From contig NZ_CAMLDP010000042.1 in NCBI RefSeq assembly GCF_946478925.1, forward strand, positions 1-15,814: a DNA stretch of 15,814 bases, in the 5' to 3' direction. The position numbers and the translations under genes are program-made. This stretch comes from an uncultured Nitrososphaera sp. (GTDB lineage: Archaea > Thermoproteota > Nitrososphaeria > Nitrososphaerales > Nitrososphaeraceae). Below, one piece after another: positions 11,966 to 15,814 of the stretch (positions are counted from its first letter, which is position 1; the number at the start of each line of letters is the position of its first letter). Below the pieces are notes generated by a model that ran no database searches, was not told where the DNA came from, and saw nothing but the letters and a program-made list of their open reading frames with translations.

Positions 11966-13063
11966 TTGATCGGCCCGCAGCAGATCGCATCGGTTATAGA
12001 CCGCTACGACCCGAGGGACGTCACCATCGGCACCATTGGGAGCCATTCCGCCCTTGAGGTGATGGACGGCGCCAAGGACGAGGGGATGAAGACGATCTGC
12101 ATCTGCCAGAAGGGCAGGGACCTGCCGTACCGCAGGTTCAAGCGCCTCGCCGACGAGATAATAATCCTTGACAAGTTTTCCGACATACTGAACCGCGAAA
12201 ACCAGGAAAAGCTGCGCGAAAGAAACTGCATAATGGTTGCGCACCGAGCGTTTACCGCTTATCTAGGCTACGACAATATCGAGAACAACTTTAAGGTGCC
12301 AGTGTTTGGCAACAGGTCGCTCCTGAGGGCAGAAGAGCGAACTGCGCCGAGAAACCAATATTACCTCATAGAAAAGGCGGGCCTGCGCCACCCAAAGATA
12401 TACCGCAAGCCGTCTGACATCGCCGGGCCGGCCATGGTCAAGGTACAGGAGGCAAAGCGCAAGCTGGAAAGGGCGTTTTTCATAGTCACCTCGTACGAGG
12501 ACTACAAGAAAAAAGCCAAGCAGAAAATCGAGCAGGGGGTGGTGAGCAAGCAGGACCTCGAAAACGCGGTGATAGAGGAGTACGTTCTGGGAACATATTT
12601 CAATCTCAACTTTTTCCACTCGCCCCTGACAGGCGAGACAGAGTTTCTTGGCATCGAGCGCAGGCTGCAGACCAACCTCCACGACTTTGTGTCCATCCCG
12701 GCAAAGCAGCAGATGGAAATGGACATACAGACGCAGAACATCGAAGTCGGCCACACGCCGGCGAGCATACGAGAATCGTTGCTGGAAAAGGTGTTCGAGA
12801 TGGGCGACAAGTTTGCGGTGGCGGCAAGAAAAGAATACCCGCCGGGGATAATCGGCCCGATTTCGCTCCAGAGCGCAGTCACCACCGACCTTGATTTCGT
12901 CGTTTACGACGTTTCTCTCAGGGTGCCGGGGAACCCAATAATGGCGACTACGAGCCCGTACACGAAATACTATTACGGCCATACTATGGGTGTCGGCCGC
13001 AGGATTGCCATGGAGATAAAGAATGCCGCAGCACAGCGCAAGCTGCGCGATATTGTCACCTAG
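11966..13063 (+). CDS. purP: FAICAR synthetase PurP (formate-dependent AICAR formylation)
   Basis: A 365-residue ATP-grasp enzyme. The N-terminal segment IGTIGSHSALEVMDGAKDEG and the region NRSLLRAEERTAPRNQYYL are typical of PurP, as are EEYVLGTYFNLNFFHSPLTG, LGIERRLQTNLHDF and the C-terminal RIAMEIKNA. PurP uses formate and ATP to make FAICAR from AICAR, replacing the folate-dependent transformylase of bacterial PurH in purine synthesis. The start is TTG 11966, with a TATA box 27 bases upstream. Full length for the family (about 360). It ends 13 bases before the convergent BFN gene's stop. Confidence 0.95.
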   Translation: MIGPQQIASVIDRYDPRDVTIGTIGSHSALEVMDGAKDEGMKTICICQKGRDLPYRRFKRLADEIIILDKFSDILNRENQEKLRERNCIMVAHRAFTAYLGYDNIENNFKVPVFGNRSLLRAEERTAPRNQYYLIEKAGLRHPKIYRKPSDIAGPAMVKVQEAKRKLERAFFIVTSYEDYKKKAKQKIEQGVVSKQDLENAVIEEYVLGTYFNLNFFHSPLTGETEFLGIERRLQTNLHDFVSIPAKQQMEMDIQTQNIEVGHTPASIRESLLEKVFEMGDKFAVAARKEYPPGIIGPISLQSAVTTDLDFVVYDVSLRVPGNPIMATTSPYTKYYYGHTMGVGRRIAMEIKNAAAQRKLRDIVT

Positions 13064-13076
13064 CTAACTGACCAGA

Positions 13077-13496
13077 CTAGTGCTCAAGCGCCTCTTCAAA
13101 GAGGCCTTTTCGCACCTTTATGGGCGTATCATAGTATGAGGCAAGCGCGATGGAATCAGATGCGCGGTAGTTGCGGAGCACTATCTCGCCCTTTCTCCCC
13201 TGAAAGTACAGGTTTGCCCGCAGGACCGTCCCGCTCTGGTAGACGCGGACCTCCGTCAGCATGAGGTCGGCCATTGCGGCAATCTCTTCCACGAGGTTAT
13301 AGATGGTCGGAATTGCGCCCTTGTCCCCTTCCTGAAAGCGCGAAATGTGCCTTGCCACCTCTCCGGAGAACGCCCGCATTGGAAACTCGCGGCCATCTTC
13401 TGCCTTTAGTATGACCACTCCTTCAAGCCCCACCTGGTCGACGAACCCGACGTAACTTATCCTTGCGCTAACATATTCGTCCTCATGGCCGAGCAT
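13077..13496 (-). CDS. Bifunctional-nuclease (BFN/DUF151) family protein
   Basis: A 139-residue protein from the ATG at 13494-13496. The BFN core is visible: VVILKAEDGREFPMRAFSGE, PTIYNLVEEIAAM, VRVYQSGTVLRANLYFQGRK and the ASDSIALASYYDTPIKV segment, in which Arg/Ser-Asp-Ser-Ile-Ala-Leu is characteristic. BFN proteins were named from plant and bacterial members with nuclease activity; the archaeal role is unknown. The open frame extends upstream to 13604, but a TATA box at 13521-13530 lies about 30 bases before this ATG. It is convergent with purP and divergent from the CPTC membrane protein. Confidence 0.85.
   Translation of the reverse strand: MLGHEDEYVSARISYVGFVDQVGLEGVVILKAEDGREFPMRAFSGEVARHISRFQEGDKGAIPTIYNLVEEIAAMADLMLTEVRVYQSGTVLRANLYFQGRKGEIVLRNYRASDSIALASYYDTPIKVRKGLFEEALEH
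13090..13110 (+). terminator. Hairpin plus T run downstream of purP
   Basis: GCCTCT/AGAGGC with a TCAA loop, followed by CTTTT, begins 27 bases after the purP stop. It lies inside the last codons of the BFN gene, so it may be a coincidence of coding sequence. Confidence 0.3.
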
Positions 13497-13520
13497 GACA
13501 ACAGTGTATTTACAAAACTG

Positions 13521-13530
13521 GGAATTAAGG
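13521..13530 (-). promoter_or_regulatory. TATA box of the BFN gene
   Basis: Minus-strand CCTTAATTCC, centred about 30 bases before the ATG at 13496; it decides the start. Confidence 0.5.
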
Positions 13531-13551
13531 ATTTGCGGGCGACGACGATAG

Positions 13552-13561
13552 GATTTAATTT
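13552..13561 (+). promoter_or_regulatory. TATA box of the CPTC membrane protein gene
   Basis: GATTTAATTT, centred about 31 bases before the ATG at 13588. It is divergent from the BFN TATA box about 30 bases away. Confidence 0.5.
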
Positions 13562-13587
13562 GAATCATGCTATCCTGAGCACTGTAT

Positions 13588-14421
13588 ATGAGCTGGCGGG
13601 CCATGCGTGAAAGTGGCTACAGGATGATGTTCACAGGCCTGTTTTCGCTTGCAATCGCGTTTATCATCTATTCCCGGCTGACAGGCACGTCCAACGATTC
13701 TCCTGTGCAGGCATCGCAGCTGACCGGCCTTGCGTACGCCATCCTTGGCATCACCGCCGCGTCGCTTGCCGCGGCTATGTACGGCGCATACACGATTTTC
13801 CGCGCAGAGCAGGCGCGTACAGCAGGCGGAAGCAGCCTTGTGTCGTTCGTCACGGGCGCCTTTTCGGATGGGAGATACTGGCGCATCATGGCCGTTTCCG
13901 CCATAGTCTATGGCATATTCTTTGCGTTTCTATCCCAGATACTAGTCTACCGGCCCGACGTTTCGTTTGCAGAGCGCGGGATAAAGGTCCCGTCGACCGA
14001 CCTGATACCGTGCTGCAGCGCCCCCGGATATATGCCCATGTTCACCGCGTATTTCACAGACCACTTTTTGCTCCTAGTCATCCCGGTCAACGTCATCCTC
14101 GCTGCAGTCGTGTCGGTGATGGTCGGCTTTAACGTGGCGCTCAGCGTCTATGCGTACAGGCTCAGGCAGGCGGTGCAGGGCAGGACCTCCATAGTAGGAG
14201 GCATCGGCGCCGCAACGGGGTTGTTTGTAGGCTGCCCTACCTGCGCAGGGAGCATGATCTCTGCGGTGCTCGGCCTCGGCGCTATTGGCGCCGGCGCAAG
14301 CACGAGCGCGCTAGCGTCGTTCCAGACGCTGTTTATAGCCGCAAGCCTGCCCGCCCTTGCGTTTGCGCCGTTTCTGCTCGCAAGGAGCATAAGGTCCATC
14401 TCAATGTGCGGTGCCAAGTAG
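13588..14421 (+). CDS. Polytopic membrane protein with CPTC motif, unknown function
   Basis: A 277-residue protein with about six membrane spans (roughly 12-30, 44-71, 99-121, 160-190, 203-230, 247-266). Cysteines are concentrated: Cys142-Cys143 in a loop (LIPCCSAPGYMP), a GCPTCAG (216-219) within a span, and Cys274 near the end. A CxxC in a membrane span suggests metal binding or thiol-disulfide exchange; neither can be shown here. I do not recognise the family by name. It is expressed from its own promoter (TATA 13552-13561) and its last 21 bases overlap the convergent HAD gene. A role in metal handling is speculation. Confidence 0.75.
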   Translation: MSWRAMRESGYRMMFTGLFSLAIAFIIYSRLTGTSNDSPVQASQLTGLAYAILGITAASLAAAMYGAYTIFRAEQARTAGGSSLVSFVTGAFSDGRYWRIMAVSAIVYGIFFAFLSQILVYRPDVSFAERGIKVPSTDLIPCCSAPGYMPMFTAYFTDHFLLLVIPVNVILAAVVSVMVGFNVALSVYAYRLRQAVQGRTSIVGGIGAATGLFVGCPTCAGSMISAVLGLGAIGAGASTSALASFQTLFIAASLPALAFAPFLLARSIRSISMCGAK

Positions 14422-15057
14422 GCGCGCCACTTGCATCATGTCCTGCTTGCGCACCACGTTTTTCGTGGCACTTGAAATGTCGTCGTCTTTTGGCATGAAC
14501 GCAATCCCGGTGCCGGCGCGCCTTACCATGCAAATGTCTGCTCGCGTGTCGCCTATTGCGGCCGTGTTTTCCAGAGACACGCCAAACTTGGCTGCATATT
14601 TTTCAAGGTGAAAGCGCTTGCACACCGACAATTTGCACGCGCACCCAATTTCCTGCCAGCCAAGCGGCATCTGTACGTTGCCGGTTATCCTGTCTCCTGC
14701 AAATTCCAGCTCGTTTGCCGCAACAAAGTCCATCGACAGCCTGTCTGCAATCACAGATGCGGCAGTAGCATAGCTGTCGGTTATTATCCCCACCTTCCAG
14801 CCCTGCTCCTTCAAAAGCGAGATTGCGCGCTCACAGTTTGCGGCAAGCGGAATCGATTCTATGGCTGCAAGAACATCCCGCCGGGTCAGGCCGGAAAAAA
14901 GAGCGGCTATCGCCTTTGTCCTTTCATAGTTTGCAAGCCCGCCGTCTGCCTGGACTGCCCGGACCTGGCCTTCAAGCCCAAAGCCCTCTGCAAGCGCAAA
15001 GACGAGCCGGCCGTCAAGGAGCGTGCCGTCCATGTCAAAAGCCGCAAGTCGCGCCAT
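14401..15057 (-). CDS. HAD-family phosphatase, phosphoserine phosphatase-like
   Basis: A 218-residue HAD hydrolase. Motif I is FDMDGTLLDG (residues 7-16) with nucleophile and acid Asp, motif II is GIITDS, the Lys of motif III is probably in SVCKRFHL, and motif IV is IGDTRADICMV. Helices after motif I (about 17-80) form a C1-type cap as in SerB. Phosphoserine phosphatase is the best guess, but related HADs act on other small phosphates. The GTG at 15060 immediately before the ATG is an alternative start. A TATA box at 15082-15090 supports leaderless transcription. The 3' end overlaps the CPTC gene by 21 bases. Confidence 0.85.
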   Translation of the reverse strand: MARLAAFDMDGTLLDGRLVFALAEGFGLEGQVRAVQADGGLANYERTKAIAALFSGLTRRDVLAAIESIPLAANCERAISLLKEQGWKVGIITDSYATAASVIADRLSMDFVAANELEFAGDRITGNVQMPLGWQEIGCACKLSVCKRFHLEKYAAKFGVSLENTAAIGDTRADICMVRRAGTGIAFMPKDDDISSATKNVVRKQDMMQVARLLGTAH

Positions 15058-15081
15058 CACGTTCTGTGTTGTACTAAACCA

Positions 15082-15090
15082 TTCTAAACC
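15082..15090 (-). promoter_or_regulatory. TATA box of the HAD gene
   Basis: Minus-strand GGTTTAGAA about 29 bases before the ATG at 15057. The element CTAAACC is repeated ten bases away (15074-15080 and 15084-15090). Confidence 0.4.
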
Positions 15091-15102
15091 TTTTTGGAAA
15101 GC

Positions 15103-15112
15103 AGTTTATTAC
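15103..15112 (+). promoter_or_regulatory. TATA box of the 53-residue gene
   Basis: AGTTTATTAC, centred about 31 bases before the GTG at 15138 and divergent from the HAD promoter. Confidence 0.5.
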
Positions 15113-15137
15113 TGCCCATACAATTGCAGATATAGCA

Positions 15138-15299
15138 GTGCAGGACAGAAAGTACCAGAAGAAAAAGGCCGCTGTTGAAAAGTTTGTAAAAAAGAGCGGA
15201 TCTACGGATCATTCTGTGATACTGAACAGCATTGATGTCGACTATGACACGCTGATGCGCATCCTGTCAGAGCTCAGAAACGAGGGCAGGATTTCCTGA
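15138..15299 (+). CDS. Small winged-helix-like protein
   Basis: A 53-residue reading frame from GTG 15138 to TGA 15297. It starts MQDRKYQKKKAAVEKFVKKS and continues with SVILNSIDVDYDTLMRILSE and LRNEGRIS, which read as helix, helix and the start of a wing, as in small wHTH proteins. The spacing from the TATA box, codon use similar to neighbours and the clear helical pattern support a real gene. The basic N-terminus and HTH shape suggest DNA or RNA binding. No family name can be given. Confidence 0.65.
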   Translation: MQDRKYQKKKAAVEKFVKKSGSTDHSVILNSIDVDYDTLMRILSELRNEGRIS

Positions 15300-15322
15300 A
15301 TTAGACGCAATGTGGAAAAAGG

Positions 15323-15331
15323 CTTAATTTT
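15323..15331 (+). promoter_or_regulatory. TATA box of msrA
   Basis: CTTAATTTT, centred about 27 bases before the GTG at 15353, consistent with a leaderless GTG start. Confidence 0.5.
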
Positions 15332-15352
15332 CCATCCTGTTAAATCGAAGAT

Positions 15353-15813
15353 GTGAAGGCTACTTTTGGCATGGGATGCTTTTGGTGCTCCGAGGACGTC
15401 TTTGGCCGCGTCAAGGAGGTGAAATCGACTGCTGTGGGCTACATGGGAGGCAAGGTCGAGCGCCCGACGTACGAGCAGGTGTGCACCGACAGGACGGGCC
15501 ATGCAGAGGTGGTGCAGTCGAGTACGACCCTGCGCAGGTTTCGTACGAGGAACTCTTGAGTGTGTTCTGGGCAAACCACGACCCGGCTACCCCGAACAGG
15601 CAGGGCTGGGACGTAGGCGCGCAGTACAGGTCGGCCGTGTTTTACCACAGCCCCGAGCAAAAGTCCGCTGCCGAAGCGATAAAGCAAAAGCTGCAGGACT
15701 CTGGCGCGTTCAAGAGAAAGATAGTAACAGAGGTCTCGCCAGCGTCGGCATTCTGGCAGGCAGAGGAATACCACCAGAAATACTACCAAAAGTGCGGGCT
15801 AGAGATGCACTGA
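15353..15813 (+). pseudogene. msrA: Peptide methionine sulfoxide reductase A, split by a one-base frameshift
   Basis: MsrA reduces methionine-S-sulfoxide in proteins, using a catalytic Cys. The N-terminal part starts at GTG 15353 with [17 protein letters not shown] (the GCFWC active site) and runs through RTGHAEVVQ. The frame then changes after base 15517. The continuation [43 protein letters not shown] and the C-terminal YHQKYYQKCG is intact in the -1 frame to a stop at 15811-15813. Restoring one G (CAG-GTC in place of CAGTC) rebuilds a 153-residue MsrA of normal length. Without it the protein ends early at 15557-15559. All other conserved blocks are present, so this is either a very recent inactivation or a base missing from the sequence. 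GTG is supported by a TATA box 27 bases upstream. Confidence 0.85.
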
Positions 15814-15814
15814 C

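Noticed and set aside
12263..12982. Minus-strand open frame of 239 codons opposite purP
   Set aside because: It is antisense to an unambiguous PurP and has no recognisable motif.
15509..15520. Programmed ribosomal frameshift in msrA
   Set aside because: There is no slippery heptamer or downstream structure, and the enzyme is not known to use frameshifting; a missing base is simpler.
1..15814. Possible mobile element, defence island or CRISPR array
   Set aside because: No regularly spaced repeats, transposase, integrase or terminal inverted repeats are visible. The lone methyltransferase has no nuclease partner, and codon use looks uniform.

Overview
This window looks like core chromosome of an archaeon, most likely a soil-type ammonia-oxidising thaumarchaeon close to Nitrososphaera. 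That assignment is inference. It rests on archaeal PurP, a single-domain TRAM protein (cut by the left edge), archaeal-type HflX, tRNA genes without encoded CCA, TTG and GTG starts, a moderately high GC content, and TATA boxes placed about 25-32 bases upstream of many start codons (leaderless transcription). I see no insertion sequence, CRISPR array, integrase, origin or rRNA.

Layout. 1-2150: partial TRAM gene, PHP-domain metal hydrolase, and three small unrecognised genes. 2145-3849 (minus strand): compact operon of a zinc ribbon, HflX GTPase, a C2H2 finger and a second CxxC/CxxxH mini-protein. 3948-4021: tRNA-Val(GAC). 4111-8311 (plus): orphan SPPY DNA methyltransferase, BluB-type DMB synthase, and an 806-residue membrane protein with a cyclic-nucleotide phosphodiesterase-like HD core. 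8345-8419: tRNA-Arg(CCU), whose 3' half overlaps the antisense tail of an HxlR regulator; the regulator is divergent from a VOC protein. 9287-10151 (minus): a CPC protein and a four-repeat HEAT protein that resembles one half of deoxyhypusine hydroxylase. 10252-13063 (plus): an unknown protein, TatC, TatA and PurP. 13077-13496 (minus): BFN/DUF151 nuclease-like protein. 13588-14421 (plus): membrane protein with a CPTC motif. 14401-15057 (minus): SerB-like HAD phosphatase. 15138-15299 (plus): a 53-residue winged-helix-like protein. 15353-15813: msrA, split by a one-base frameshift.

Functional picture. Most genes are housekeeping: translation (tRNAs, HflX, perhaps hypusine-type modification), purine synthesis (PurP), twin-arginine export (TatA, TatC), cobalamin lower-ligand synthesis (BluB), and oxidative or electrophile stress (MsrA, VOC, HxlR). 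Most genes appear to have their own promoter, and several TATA boxes lie across the stop codon of the gene upstream. The points most worth a second look are the half-size DOHH-like HEAT protein, the membrane-anchored PDE-like protein, the msrA frameshift, the HxlR/tRNA-Arg overlap and the zinc-mini-protein cluster around hflX.
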